NCBI GenBank assembly: GCA_020342235.1
Contig: CP073216.1
Location: forward strand, 1,054,001-1,118,000
DNA: 64,000 bases
Source of the DNA: Saccharomycopsis phalli
Lineage: Eukaryota; Ascomycota; Saccharomycetes; Ascoideales; Saccharomycopsidaceae
Direction of reading: 5' to 3'
Shown: in pieces, positions 1-11,972 of the stretch
Layout: the number at the start of each line of letters is the position of its first letter
How positions within the stretch are numbered: the stretch's first letter is position 1
Position numbers and translations under genes: made by a program
Notes under the pieces: model-generated
Told to the model about the DNA's origin: nothing
The model's input: only the letters and a program-made list of their open reading frames with translations
The model's database searches: none

Positions 1-478
1 GTACCAAATGAGACCGGTACAAGGTTTCAATACAAGTCCCTGACACTTTGAAGAGATTGTATAAAATGTTCCGGTACATTATCCTAAGAACAGGACCCAC
101 GGTTTTGTGGTAAATTATTTTCCACGCCACCTCTCCAAATCGATGGTCCACTAGCCATTTGACCTTGTTTTTGGAACTTAGTGCTCCTTGGCTCAAAGGG
201 TCCAACATGCGAATCACCGGACCAGTATCGTTAAACAGCAGGAGAAGTAAAGACATTTCTTTTAGGAACCCACTCTTGATTACAGAATCAATTATTGGCT
301 GATTTGAGCGGTTCAGAGTAAACAATTCCATCATAAACTGTAGGCCTTCTTCATAAGCAATGAATACCGGTTTGGCTAAAATCAGCGAAATGACCGCGGT
401 ATCAAACCCATCCTGATGAAGCTGGGCCAGCAATGACTCTAGTCCACAATAGAAATAAGATGCTGGATGACTTGACAT
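1..478 (-). CDS. Partial gene of unknown function, cut by the left edge
   Basis: On the minus strand an open frame starts at an ATG (478-476) and runs 159 codons without a stop off the window. An in-frame TAA lies eleven codons before this ATG, so it is the first possible start. A TATAAAT sequence lies about 30 bases upstream. The visible protein begins MSSHPASYFYCGLESL and is moderately hydrophobic, with runs such as SLLLLLF, and no motif I recognise. Codon use is more A/T-rich than in PCM1 or MNN9, as in the secreted-protein genes elsewhere in the window, which suggests a fast-evolving or lineage-specific gene. The open length and the upstream TATA make a real gene likely; its function is unknown. 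Confidence 0.55.
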   Translation of the reverse strand, partial: MSSHPASYFYCGLESLLAQLHQDGFDTAVISLILAKPVFIAYEEGLQFMMELFTLNRSNQPIIDSVIKSGFLKEMSLLLLLFNDTGPVIRMLDPLSQGALSSKNKVKWLVDHRFGEVAWKIIYHKTVGPVLRIMYRNILYNLFKVSGTCIETLYRSHLV

Positions 479-1628
479 ATAAACTTTAGCATCCAGGGAG
501 TTCTGTATTTATAATGAGCCAATATTTTGGGTCTTACGTCACAACGCACCTATCACATGAGCATGAAATAAATATCATGTGACACATATGATAGAGTGAT
601 CATGATGTAGTTTGATGGAGTCACATGTCTAGCTGACTGAATTGGAACGAGACGTTAATTAGTTCTCTGTAATGAGAATTGAAGATATAGGCTTTGCTTG
701 GGCTGTATTGTGACAATTGGTGAAATATGATAGAATTGGCATATATTTGATTCACACTTTGATTCCAATTCAATTTAAGAGAGATTGTACCGTGTATCAT
801 AATTGGTTGCCCTCGCATCAGTGAGCAAGAAGTTATCACATGGTAATATCCAACGAGTTGTAATAAAAATGGTTCCGCTTCTTTCTTGGAGCTACACCAA
901 ATCGTTAGTTTCTCACACGCTCCTTGGATTCTCACAATTTGCATATTTTTCCAGTAATTGAATCTTTTATCAATTGTGCTCGTCTTTTGGTATGCTATCT
1001 TTTATCCGTGTGCTTTGTTTCTTACTGGGACTATCATTGAAAAATTAACACCAATAGGTCCTAGTTTTTTTCTAGCAAATGATTACCTCATTTTATTTTC
1101 AAGTATAGTCAGACATTTTGCTGGATAGTAAAGCGAATATTTTAGCCATTTTACCAACTCGTATCCCAGTTGCTATATTACACGAGTCAAGGCTGTACCA
1201 ACACACCAATTTTTGGAGGAACTTGCCGTAGTTTTATAGTTTTTCTGAAATTTCTATTAGATTGTCATTTGTATGAGGCCGAGCCGTGACTAGGAAATTG
1301 AGAATCGCTTGCTAAATATTCTCTAAAAGAGGCAATATGATACTGTGAAAGATGTACAAGGGCACCATCAGGGGAATATTTATTTTACTAGCATGATCAA
1401 CACCATTGGCGAAAATTAGGAGCTTGTACTGTACTTTCTAAAGCACTTTGCACGCATATTTAACTCATTTGAGAATATTCGCATAGGCACAGGTGCCGTT
1501 GTGCTAAAGAAAAGCCGACATTTTTGAAGCATAATTGGGCATAATTAAGATCCAATATAAATAATGACGTACTTAGTGTTCATACAGCGTATGATGTCAA
1601 GTAATGACTATACATGAGGCAAAAAATA
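479..1628. other. AT-rich spacer with an LTR relic
   Basis: No convincing gene. A 107-codon minus-strand frame at 621-944 has no recognisable content and is probably chance. At about 1090-1185 the sequence resembles one end of the beta-type LTR seen intact at 32019-32376 (GCGAATATTTTAGCCATTTT near the start, then the ATATTACA end), so it is an old LTR relic. Confidence 0.5.
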
Positions 1629-1711
1629 TGCGAATTCTGTGGATTGAACACAGGACCTTCAGATATCGACTGAACTTCAGTCTGACGCTCTCCCGACTGA
1701 GCTAAATCCGC
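1629..1711 (-). tRNA. tRNA-Phe (GAA) with a 10-nt intron
   Basis: The minus strand reads GCGGATTTAGCTCAG..., almost the same as yeast tRNA-Phe. The acceptor stem GCGGATT pairs with AATTCGC (one G-T pair), followed by discriminator A at 1629. The D arm GCTC/GAGC, anticodon stem TCAGA/TCTGA and T arm CTGTG/CACAG all form. Anticodon GAA is at 1678-1676. A 10-nt intron (1674-1665) sits after base 37, the standard position, giving 73 nt after splicing. The A and B boxes are intact. It is divergent from PCM1. Confidence 0.95.
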
Positions 1712-1776
1712 TCGACGAACTCAAATTTTTCCTCAGGTCATATGACGCAAAAGGTTTTCTGCGCCACTGCTCTGAG

Positions 1777-1792
1777 CACGTGGGTATATAAT
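1777..1792 (+). promoter_or_regulatory. PCM1 promoter: CACGTG site and TATA box
   Basis: CACGTG (1777-1782) lies immediately before TATATAAT (1785-1792), about 43 bases ahead of the PCM1 ATG at 1835. Since the TATA box lies between an in-frame ATG at 1742 and the one at 1835, the downstream ATG is the likely start. CACGTG is the core site of Cbf1/Pho4-type bHLH factors; which factor binds here is not known. Confidence 0.6.
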
Positions 1793-1834
1793 GCGGTGGC
1801 CCGAAAAACAAAAGTGACACTTCATCATTATACC

Positions 1835-3415
1835 ATGGACAAGATTTTACAAGCGGCACAAGCACACCGAAAGCCCGAATCGCACAAGTACCAATACGGT
1901 ACTGCTGGGTTCCGGATGAAGGCTGATCTTTTGGACTCTGTGATGTTCACGACTGGAATCTTGGCGTCGTTGCGGTCGAAGTTCCTTGGCGGCAAGTACA
2001 TTGGAATTATGATTACTGCGTCGCACAATCCGCCGGCTGACAACGGAGTCAAGTTGGTTGATCCAATGGGGGAGATGTTGGAGCAGCACTGGGAGCTTTA
2101 TGCGACAAAACTTGCCAATGCCGAGTCGCCTGAAGCCTTGGTGAAGGAGGTCCGGGAGATCATCTCAAACCTCAAGATCGACCTCAAGGTGCCTGCAAAC
2201 GTGCTTGTGGCTCGGGACTCGCGCGAATCAGGCGAGCGGTTAGATCGTGCTACTCAAGACGGACTTGTGGCTATGGACGCACACGTGAAGCAGTATGGGC
2301 TTCTCACCACGCCGCAGCTCCATTATTTGGTGCGGAGCTTGAACACAAAGGAGGCGTACGGCAAAGCCAGCGAGACCGGGTACTACGAGAAGCTCTCTGG
2401 GGCATTCAAGGAGCTCTACCAGTTGAACGGGTCGGAGTCGCCAATTGAGGTTGTGGTTGATGCTGCCAACGGCATTGGGGCACCAAAGATCGAGGCGTTG
2501 GTGCAAGGGTACTTGAAGGACGAGTTCCGGAAGTTTTCCGTTGTCAACGGGAATTATACCCACGCAGAAACATTGAACAGCGACTGTGGAGCCGATTACG
2601 TCAAGACGAACCAGAAGTTGCCAAAGGGACTTGGCGATGCAGAAGACGACCGATTGTATGCGTCGTTCGACGGCGATGCCGACCGGGTCGTGTTTTACTT
2701 CCAGTCGCACGGCCAATTCCACTTGTTGGACGGCGACAAGATCCTGACTCTTTTGGCCCGCTACTTCATTGGACTTATTGAAGCTACCGGGTTGCCATTG
2801 ACCGTGGGAGTCGTCCAGACAGCCTATGCAAACGGCTCGTCGACCCGGTACTTGAGCAGCGTTTTGCGAGTTCCAGTCGAGTGCACACCAACTGGAGTCA
2901 AGCATCTCCATCATGTGGCCCAGAAGTTTGATGTCGGCATCTATTTCGAGGCCAATGGCCATGGGACGGTGTTGTTTAGCGACAATCTCATTGGTGCTGT
3001 GGAAAAGTCAGACACAGTTGCCGGCAAAAAACTCAAGTGGTTTGCCCAGTTGATCAACCAGACCGTTGGAGACGCCATCTCAGACTTGTTGGCGGTTCTT
3101 ATCATTCTCAACGACCTTGCCTTGGGGCCAGACGGATGGAACCAGTTCTATCAAGACTTGCCAAACCGGTTGGCAAAGTGTGTGGTTGGCGACCGGAACC
3201 GGTTCAAGACCACTAACGCCGAACGCACTTTGATTGAGCCCCAGGGCTTGCAGGCCAAGATCAATAACGAGGTTGCAAAGTATCGTTCTGGCCGGTCGTT
3301 TGTTCGTGCTAGTGGGACTGAAGATGCAGTTAGAGTGTATGCCGAGGCTGCTGAGTTGGAGGATGTGATTAGTTTGTCCAAGGCTGTTTCCGACCTTGTC
3401 TCGGAGTACAAGTGA
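1835..3415 (+). CDS. PCM1: Phosphoacetylglucosamine mutase
   Basis: Converts GlcNAc-6-phosphate to GlcNAc-1-phosphate in the cytosol, a step toward UDP-GlcNAc for chitin, N-glycans and GPI anchors. The 526-residue product has the order of an AGM1/PCM1-class alpha-phosphohexomutase: the phosphoserine loop TASHNP near residue 63, the metal-binding DGDADR loop in the middle, the sugar-binding EANGHGT loop, and the C-terminal phosphate-binding RASGTED. Length fits fungal PCM1. The frame opens at 1742, but that start would place the TATA box inside the gene and add 31 residues unlike the family, so I start at 1835 (context ACCATGG). Divergent from the tRNA-Phe gene. No break seen. Confidence 0.93.
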   Translation: MDKILQAAQAHRKPESHKYQYGTAGFRMKADLLDSVMFTTGILASLRSKFLGGKYIGIMITASHNPPADNGVKLVDPMGEMLEQHWELYATKLANAESPEALVKEVREIISNLKIDLKVPANVLVARDSRESGERLDRATQDGLVAMDAHVKQYGLLTTPQLHYLVRSLNTKEAYGKASETGYYEKLSGAFKELYQLNGSESPIEVVVDAANGIGAPKIEALVQGYLKDEFRKFSVVNGNYTHAETLNSDCGADYVKTNQKLPKGLGDAEDDRLYASFDGDADRVVFYFQSHGQFHLLDGDKILTLLARYFIGLIEATGLPLTVGVVQTAYANGSSTRYLSSVLRVPVECTPTGVKHLHHVAQKFDVGIYFEANGHGTVLFSDNLIGAVEKSDTVAGKKLKWFAQLINQTVGDAISDLLAVLIILNDLALGPDGWNQFYQDLPNRLAKCVVGDRNRFKTTNAERTLIEPQGLQAKINNEVAKYRSGRSFVRASGTEDAVRVYAEAAELEDVISLSKAVSDLVSEYK

Positions 3416-5160
3416 TGGCCGATACAAGTGATGGCCAATGCAAGTGATTGCCACTGCATGTTTTGATACCTTTGGGATTCTGTTTGGTTTTGCTACTTGG
3501 TTTTTACATTTTGTCGGCCAAAAGTGGCTTCTTGCCAATCTCCGCTGCTTTTGGTTGGTTATTTACTGCACAAATGACTCATGAATAACATGGTACTTTG
3601 TATCGTACATACGTAGCTTGTCTAGTACTATCTCGACCACTTACAGCAAACAAGTTTTCTGTACCCATTGTGTTTGCAATGTGATTAATGTGGTGAAATT
3701 GTTTTTAAAATACACAACTGCTAGGTTATTCAGTCGATTGAAATGTCTTTGAGAGGTGATATTTGAAGTCATTGATGACAGTGTTGCAAAGTAGACAGCC
3801 GGCATGTTATAGTTAGCAATACATACAATACATACAATACAATACAACCGTGGGACTGTTTCTGACATTGATCGTTTCATTGCTACTCTATCGGGTGAGT
3901 CTTTATACAACACTGGCAACGTTGGACTAGACTTTTTAGGGGAATAGCCAAATACACATCATGACATTATCAATTAACCAAATTGTTTTACGGATTTAGA
4001 AAATGTTAGACGACTTTGTCCATGCGACTATAATATATATAGTAACATGTCAGAGTTTAAAACATAGTTGAGGTGTTTATTGATTAACTTGTATTATAAA
4101 CTCCATGTATTTTGCTGCTCCCTTGGATTTGAATGATTGGTGAAATATCCCAACGGTCCTTTAATCGATAAATGTCATGATGATTTTCTACCTGGCTTTA
4201 TATAATCGTTTCTCCAGGCATTTCTTTTCGATAGATTGAGTATTCCCCTTGTATCAATGAGATGTCTCATTATACCAGCTACACCGGAGAATACATATCC
4301 TTGTCACGCAACTCAAAATATCTAGTGGTCACGACAGTAATATCCTTGCCACGCTACTCAGAATATCTACTGTTTACGACAATAATATCCCAATTCAAAT
4401 TTTACAATGATGGACTACGGCTGAACAGGTTGTGAAACTGATCTAGTCTTGGTCAAAGGGAATGGACTTGGCTAACCATTGCCATTGACTAGAAGATTGG
4501 GTAAAATGCAAGTATAAAGACAAAGAACAAAGAAAACAAAGTTTCAAGGAGAGCAATAATGTTCTTGACTATGATTCGAGGTCATGAGAAGACGTGGTGC
4601 TATTTTGGTTGGGGAGCAGATGGACTTTGCTAGGCCATTTCCTGAGAACCAAACAGACGATAAATAGATTTTTAGGCCAAGCCTTTTATATTCTTCATTA
4701 CAGTTTATTATAATAATAATATTTGTTAAGTGTATTATAGCTGCTATGGGTCATGCTTTAAATCACGTGCATAGACACGTTGACTGCTTCTTAATTCTAA
4801 ATTACTCCAGTCACATGACTAGCTTATTGGTGTAAGCTGAATCTCGACATTTACAACTGCTGGAGGGTACTTTTCTGTTGATTTGGCTGTTGTAATGGAC
4901 GTAAACTATTTTATATTATTTAGATTTAAGATTGAATAACTGGATGTACTGGGTAATTGGTAAAATCTGGTGGATGTCGTATCTCAAGAGTGGAATTCTC
5001 TTTTTGCAGTGTCCAGATTCCCTTAAACAGAATATACAATAAAGCAACGGTGTAAATGGTGATTTCTTGAATTCTATTCTGTTTGCGTAGTTTTGGATTG
5101 ATTGATTCTTGATTTGGAGCTGGTGTGAAGATTTTTTGGTGGCTTGTAGTACATTGTACC
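3416..5160. other. Spacer after PCM1
   Basis: AT-rich. Just after the PCM1 stop a GCAAGTGAT/ACAAGTGATGGCC motif is repeated in tandem. A short (ATACA)n run lies at about 3820-3848. Around 4300-4390 there is an imperfect direct repeat (ATATCCTTGCCACGC-ACTCA). No gene recognised on either strand. Confidence 0.4.
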
Positions 5161-5738
5161 TGTAATATAGTAACTAGGATACGAGTGGTAAAATAGCTAA
5201 ATATATTCGCTTGACAATTGATAGAAAAGTCAAAATATTTATAATTGAAGTGAAGGGAAAGGAAAAGGACAGAAAGAATCAGCAAAGTGCCAAGAGTAGC
5301 GTTATTGCCAAAACGAGCGGGAAGGGTGCGTTGCCAAGGGACTAATTATGGACTAAATGGATTAGTGTAGCTTCAGAAACAAAATGTGTCGATGTCAAAT
5401 TCATCTTTCATTGAGTGTGACATCGTTACAAACTTATGCTCAGATATTTAGTTAATTATAGATGAGTTTTGTTCCTTTTATAATTGAATAATCGGAACGG
5501 TAGTGATGATTGAATTGATATTCTTCGTTACCCTTCTACTACGGAAATAACTCTCCTTTTATAGTAGAAATATCCACTCGTAAATCTACTCAGCCATGAT
5601 CTTCACATTCCTTTACAACTGCATTAACTGCATGTTGTGCAGGGTTGTGAGTTCATTCTAACGGAGACTCGATCTCCGTTATCGGTGACTTACTCGTGGT
5701 GTTCAACCTCAACAAAATGTGAGTCTCATTTTATTACA
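5161..5738 (-). mobile_element. Solo LTR fossil, family beta, split by an alpha LTR
   Basis: It begins TGTAATATAGTAACTAGGAT and ends TTTTATTACA, the same ends as the copies at 17500-17847 and 32019-32376. The alpha LTR at 5387-5714 is inserted into it, so the beta copy is older. Orientation is taken from the TATAAATA box seen in the 32019 copy. No internal coding region is present. A clear target duplication was not found. Confidence 0.75.
5387..5714 (-). mobile_element. Solo LTR fossil, family alpha
   Basis: A 328-base element with TGT...ACA ends, flanked by the 5-bp target duplication AAATG (5382-5386 and 5715-5719). The minus strand carries a TATAAAAGG box, which sets orientation. The same family occurs at 13948, 22782, 50229 (part), 56492 and 59361. 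A 5-bp duplication fits Ty1/copia or Ty3/gypsy elements; the LTR alone does not decide. Confidence 0.85.
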
Positions 5739-6198
5739 GTGTCAAATATAATGTATTTTCAAAGAGTTATTATTTAATCAATTGTGTAATTATTGTATAG
5801 ATGCGATTGTTCAACTGTTGTGATGTAGTATAGGATGCGAGTTGGTAGTGGTTGAAATACATCACTAGACTATTTAACAAGTCTGCTTGAAGGTGGAGTG
5901 ATTGATTATTTGATAATGAACCAGGATATTGGTGATTGATGGAAGTTTGTAAGAAATGAAATGAGAAAGAGAAGGAAGAGAAAAGGCAAGAGAAAAGAGA
6001 GACATGGTAAACGAGACGCAAGATAACCGAATCTAGATAATCACAACACATCCAGTCTAGCTAAACAGCACTACAAAAACAACCCAATGGCCTATATGCT
6101 GGATACAATGACAAAAGACTCATACAAGTCGAGTAATTGTCTAATTACTGCGTAATATACAACTGTATAATCACGGCCACCTGGCCTATGCTTCATGG
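5739..6198. other. Spacer between LTR and MNN9
   Basis: AT-rich with no gene recognised. It presumably includes the MNN9 3' untranslated region. The minus-strand frame at 5770-6051 shows no recognisable content. Confidence 0.4.
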
Positions 6199-7422
<1,224 letters not shown>

Positions 7423-7434
7423 TTATTGTCGATG

Positions 7435-7680
7435 ATATTTATCATTAGTGTTTATCGACGATATTTATCATTGGTGTTTATCGACGATATTTATCGTTGA
7501 TATTTATCGTTGATATTTATCGTTGATATTTATCGTTGATATTTATCGTTGATATTTATCGTTGATATTTATCGTTGATATTTATCGTTGATATTTATCG
7601 TTGATATTTATCGTTGATATTTATCGTTGATATTTATCGTTGATATTTATCGTTGATATTTATCGTTGATATTTACCATT
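7435..7680. repeat. 13-bp minisatellite upstream of MNN9
   Basis: About 13 or more near-perfect tandem copies of TATCGTTGATATT, with less regular units at both ends. It lies about 120 bases upstream of the MNN9 start, in the likely promoter. Confidence 0.9.
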
Positions 7681-8830
7681 GTCATTTTCTTGATTCTTGA
7701 TTTTTATCATTGATTCATCAATATTTTCTTGATATTTCTTCAATTCCTCACAATTCAGGTATGTCTTATTCGAGCTAAATGATGAGAAATATTTAATACA
7801 GTTATCCCTGTCTTAATAAACTATGTCGAGGATCTTGGTATTTCTGAATAGCTCCATTTCCCACACAATTCTAACATTAGTCTTTTCAATGCAACATAGC
7901 TTAATATACAAAATCAACTCACTGTAGACACTCTATGCAACACAACGCCCTTTGGCTTGTCGTACTTGATCAATGTCGTGCCTTGCCTCATGGTGCCTAT
8001 CTTTTCCTCGTATTTTCTTAATTTAGCGGGTTTGCCCATCTTTTCGTTCTGTCCAATTCCAAAGGAGCAATAACAATTCAATTTGGACGCTAGTACTATT
8101 TCTATACGGTTGATTTACCACTGGCCAAACCAATATAACATACAACAATATCACATACAAAAATATAGCACATGAAAATATAACACATGGCAATATAATA
8201 ACATAACCAAACAACAATATAATACCATTTATAATGGCAACTTTACAATGCGTACCAACTTGACAATACAACCTCACAATACAAACTTCACAATGCTTCA
8301 CAATACTTGACAATACTTGACATTGTAATTTTCAATTTCATTCCTAATTAATCCAAAAAATCTGCCTTACCATACTTTCTGTTATCGTATGATATGTATG
8401 TGAAAATCATGGCCTCCATGTATTCTCAACAGGGTATAAGCTTTGCATTTTTTGTATTTTTCATTCTAAAATTGGAAACATTGTATTCTAAACCAGTCTG
8501 TATCCACCACAATTATTCCACATCCACTCTTGAATACTATACTTTCAACAATTATATTCCATTCATATTCTACACATATCCCATCGTATTATCCTATCAC
8601 TTCGTATCATCCCATTACATTGTATTGTCCTATCCATTACATCACTCGTATCCACTCTATCCCACATCCCACATCCCACATATCCATATCCACCTATCCT
8701 ACACCATTTAATCACCCTCAAAGGCATCCATGCATGAAAAATTAATTCGGCTTTGATAGCCTTAATCTAATGTAATTTCAGATCGGCACCAAACTTCTTA
8801 TCCTGCATGCATTTTACCCGGCATACACAC
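7681..8830. other. AT-rich spacer with simple repeats
   Basis: A region of ATAACACA/ACAATATA-like repeats (about 8120-8320) and a pyrimidine-rich stretch with TATCC/CCCATCC units (8570-8710). The frames here are low-complexity. No gene supported. Confidence 0.4.
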
Positions 8831-8831
8831 C

Positions 8832-9480
8832 ATATAAAGCGCCGTATTTCCCATTCAAAATCCGGTGCAATTTCCAGCAATTGATTGTTATCAAGTATTT
8901 CCACTGGCATAGGTTATTGGGCCCTATGTCGGTGCTGTTTTGCCCTGGAAATTGCACCCCAGTCGGCAGCATGACTCACTTTTCTGCAATTGTGCTTTTA
9001 TTGGGGTTAAGCACGTTTGCTTGGTAAATTCGTCCGGTTGCCGCCTGGTGGAGGGGCCATTCGAGGTGCCTGAATATGCTCATTGGACTTTGGAAACACC
9101 CCGGGACCTTGTTCCATTCCTGGGGCTTCCAAGTGTTGCGTATCGGTCTTTTTTGTGCGTTTGAAGGCTTTTGCATCAACTCCCTTGAGTATCAGCACAG
9201 TATGGAGTCCTCACGGCTCCAAGGAACTGGATTTGTGGGCTTTGTTTGGAGGTCTGCGTTTCGGGGTCTTGGGACCATCAGCAGAAAGCCGGGGACAGAA
9301 GCCTTTGCTTGATTTGTTTGGTTGCAAGTGTATGGGATTCGAATTGACCATTGGTACATGGATTTTTTGTTTGGGTCCAGTGCCAATGGAAGAGTCCTCT
9401 TGGTTTTCGCATTGCATTTTCCGTTTTGCAAGAAATTTGATTTCTTGTGTTTCATGTTTGCTTAAGTTTTGGGGCTTTGG
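8832..9480 (+). ncRNA. GC-rich structured island, possible non-coding RNA gene
   Basis: An island clearly richer in G+C than its flanks, preceded by TATAAA (8832-8837). It contains a perfect 14-bp inverted repeat, GGTGCAATTTCCAG (8864-8877) with CTGGAAATTGCACC (8945-8958). Nested inside are CATAGG/CCTATG (8908-8913, 8923-8928) and CAC/GTG. Further on, GTGCTT/AAGCAC and CCATTGG/CCAATGG can pair, the latter around a T-run (GATTTTTTG) like an Sm site. Overlapping frames exist on both strands, but none resembles a known protein. I compared it by eye with U1, U2, U3, U5, SRP, RNase P and MRP RNAs and could not match it. Strand is chosen from the TATA box; a decayed gene remains possible. Confidence 0.35.
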
Positions 9481-9795
9481 TATGTTTTTGGATAGATATT
9501 TTTATTGTTTTATTGTGTATTTAGCGATATATCTTCTGACCTTTTGGTTAAGCTATATTATCTGTGTAGTCATGGGTTAGCCGAGTCAATTTTGGTAGGT
9601 TGCAAGTACCTTGGTATTCAGTTGTGTTTTTGAGTCATGATGTATAGTGGTGATATTCATTACTGTTTTGTGGCCTGGTTAAGTTGTTGTCTTGTATCTT
9701 GATTCCGTCTCGCTGCTTTGTTCGATTAGTCTTTTAAAATGTACTATGCTTATTGTCTCCAGATATACTTACAAGTACCAATTCTCTCGTCCTTT

Positions 9796-10330
9796 AATAA
9801 TAATATTTATTTTTGTATTTAGCTATATATTGTCTCCGGCATTACGGTTATTCGACAAATATATTTTCACTCAGGAACATCCTGAGGCAGCATTGCTATT
9901 GAAGAAAACTCCTTGTCAACCCTCATTTGGTTGCTTGGGATTGAAAACTTCAATGTGACCAGTCGTATTGCTGATGCTTAGTGCTTGTATTGATTGTGTA
10001 AGAGACCTGGTCACCCATGTTGCCAAGTTTGACCGCTGAATCTCGCCATGTGTTGGAGTAGTATGTTCCAACACCTTCAGAAAAACTCAAAGTCTATGGA
10101 CTAATTTTTGGTCGGCAAACACTTTTCCAAGCGTATTGCGTATACTATGAGTGAAGTCTAGTATTTCATCAATGTGCGATAGAATTTGAGCTTCTAAGAG
10201 CTCTAGACATCAGAGGTCATGTATGACGGAGGGGGAGTGAATCCCGCATCTTTTGAACTTGGGGTCATCATTGCTAAATAGTTTGAGCAATAAGACGGCC
10301 TCTTGTCTTTTGAATATTCAACAAAATATT
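9796..10330 (-). mobile_element. LINE-A fragment, 5'-truncated
   Basis: The plus strand begins (AAT)n then ATTTATTTTTGTATTTAGC and reads through GTCTCCGG...TTTTCACTCAGGAACATCC, the reverse of the LINE-A 3' end. The part at about 10080-10320 matches the coding-end region of the better copy at 32634-33270. Coding strand is minus. No open frame is left. Confidence 0.7.
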
Positions 10331-10705
10331 CCTATGAAATTCCTCACCGAAGCTTTGTAAATTGACAAGCCACAGACTTTTGTATGCAGACTACTTTTGT
10401 CGTATTTAAATGAAATTCCCATCTTCCATCTAGAAGTCACCAATTGAGGTTTTATTATGTGTATTCACGTGGTTATCTCGTATTCAAGATATGCAATACC
10501 GCATTTTTAGGTTTCTATTGTGTTGTCTAAGATGTGAAACACTGCCAACGTTTAATTATGGACTATAGGCACAGAAAAACCCACAAGACACTCGGAAAAA
10601 CTAAAAAAAATTGAGGAGATTAGTACTTCACCCAAGACAACCCAGATAGGATAAAACCCTTGGTTTGAAGATTAGAGCCAATGGTCTCACTTTGGCAGTC
10701 CTTGT

Positions 10706-10970
10706 AAATAATAATAATAATAATATAATAATAATTATTATTATTATTGTTATTTCCGTATTTAGGTATATATTGTCTCAGAGAGTACGAGTATTCAGCA
10801 AGTATATTTTCAGGAACATCCTGGGGCAGCCCTTGCAGAAAATCCTTTGTCAGTCCTCGTTCTGCTGCTTGGGATTAAAACTTCTATCTAGGAGTAAGCT
10901 CAATTTGAGAAAGTTTGTCAATAGCTGGTACTTGAGGTTTGTAAGTCTAGTGCCTTGCCAAGTTTGACTG
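10706..10970 (-). mobile_element. LINE-A 3'-end fragment
   Basis: The (AAT)n/(ATT)n start is followed by a diverged GTATTTAGGTATATATTG...TTTTCAGGAACATCC tail, then sequence shared with the blocks at 13760-13947 and 59171-59360. It forms the edge of the segmental duplication carrying the small secreted gene. Confidence 0.6.
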
Positions 10971-11125
10971 CCGTCTCACCATTTGCAGAAGTATCATGTT
11001 GTAACACTCAATGAGCTTATGGCCTTGTGATTACCACATATTTATTAAATTATAACAAGCCCCAATACACTTACATTTTCACGGTAAATTCTATACTTGT
11101 TTCTATATAATCAAGACCAGCTCGA

Positions 11126-11509
11126 TTACAAAAAGATACCCTTGATGAAACCCCAAATCTTCTTCATGACAGACTTGAATGACTTTTGTTGGACATCGTC
11201 CATTGAAGCATAAGCAGTACTGTTGTTCAACATGTCATTTAATTCTGGCAAGTTAGATACTGAAGCTTGAGCAGCAAAGTCAGTAGGAGCAGCACCAGTA
11301 TACTCAGCAGGAGCAATAGAAGTAGCAGCAGGAGCAACAGGAGCAACAGTATTTGGAACAGCGACAGCTGTAGAAGCAGCAGTTGGGATGATAGAGACCT
11401 CAGTTGGAGCATTAGCCTGAGCAACACTTCCAGCAGCCTCGGGTTGGATTGGAAGAGAAGCAGCAGTCAAAGCGATAGCAGAGATAATGATAGACTTTTG
11501 GAACAACAT
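11126..11509 (-). CDS. Small secreted protein, copy 1 (amphipathic C-terminal tail)
   Basis: Unknown family. The 127-residue product has a signal peptide (MLFQKSIIISAIALTAASLP), then a low-complexity Ala/Pro/Thr/Val segment (about 25-75), a short acidic/polar segment, and an 18-residue tail SFKSVMKKIWGFIKGIFL. On a helical wheel the tail is cationic on one side and hydrophobic on the other, as in membrane-active peptides. No Lys-Arg processing site precedes it. There are no cysteines. Copies 2 (14358-14741) and 3 (56902-57276) are nearly identical except in this tail. The 5' flank is also conserved between copies. Secretion is well supported by sequence; a membrane or antimicrobial role is inference only. 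Confidence 0.75.
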   Translation of the reverse strand: MLFQKSIIISAIALTAASLPIQPEAAGSVAQANAPTEVSIIPTAASTAVAVPNTVAPVAPAATSIAPAEYTGAAPTDFAAQASVSNLPELNDMLNNSTAYASMDDVQQKSFKSVMKKIWGFIKGIFL

Positions 11510-11972
11510 ATTGAAGATTGAGATTGAAGATGTTTTTTTGATGCCTGACTAGCAAATATTGACAGCTTTTATATCATTCACTTGAAGTCAATTTCGACTT
11601 ATTCTTGGGGAAAGAAAATGCTACGCATATGCTTCCATGCAAATATGTCTTACTACTACACTACATTAGCTATAGGAAACGTTTCTGGTACCTCGATTAT
11701 GTCTTACTTGCTATTGTTGAATACTCACATTGATGTTGGCCGTTAGCTGCATCTAAGTTACCCGGTACAAAAGGTCTCGTATGCTGCACCTTAGACCTTC
11801 CTAATCAACGGTTTCTGACGGATGTATTCCAATGAGTGAATTTCAGTTGCCGCAATGTACTATATTTTAGTGTATTTCAGTTACCACGACGTAGCATGAC
11901 GTACCACAATATATTGTATTGGCTATAGTATTATTGTATTTTCATAATATAGTCATATTAAATAATTATCAG

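Noticed and set aside
621-944. 107-codon minus-strand frame
   Set aside because: No recognisable domain, AT-rich spacer composition, no second copy in the window.
1742-1834. N-terminal extension of PCM1
   Set aside because: It contains the TATA box and CACGTG site and does not resemble the family; start placed at 1835.
4926-5285. 119-codon minus-strand frame
   Set aside because: Half of it lies in the beta LTR; composition is that of non-coding AT-rich DNA.
9083-9580. 165-codon plus-strand frame in the GC-rich island
   Set aside because: Competing frames on both strands, no known motif, and strong inverted repeats point to structure rather than coding.
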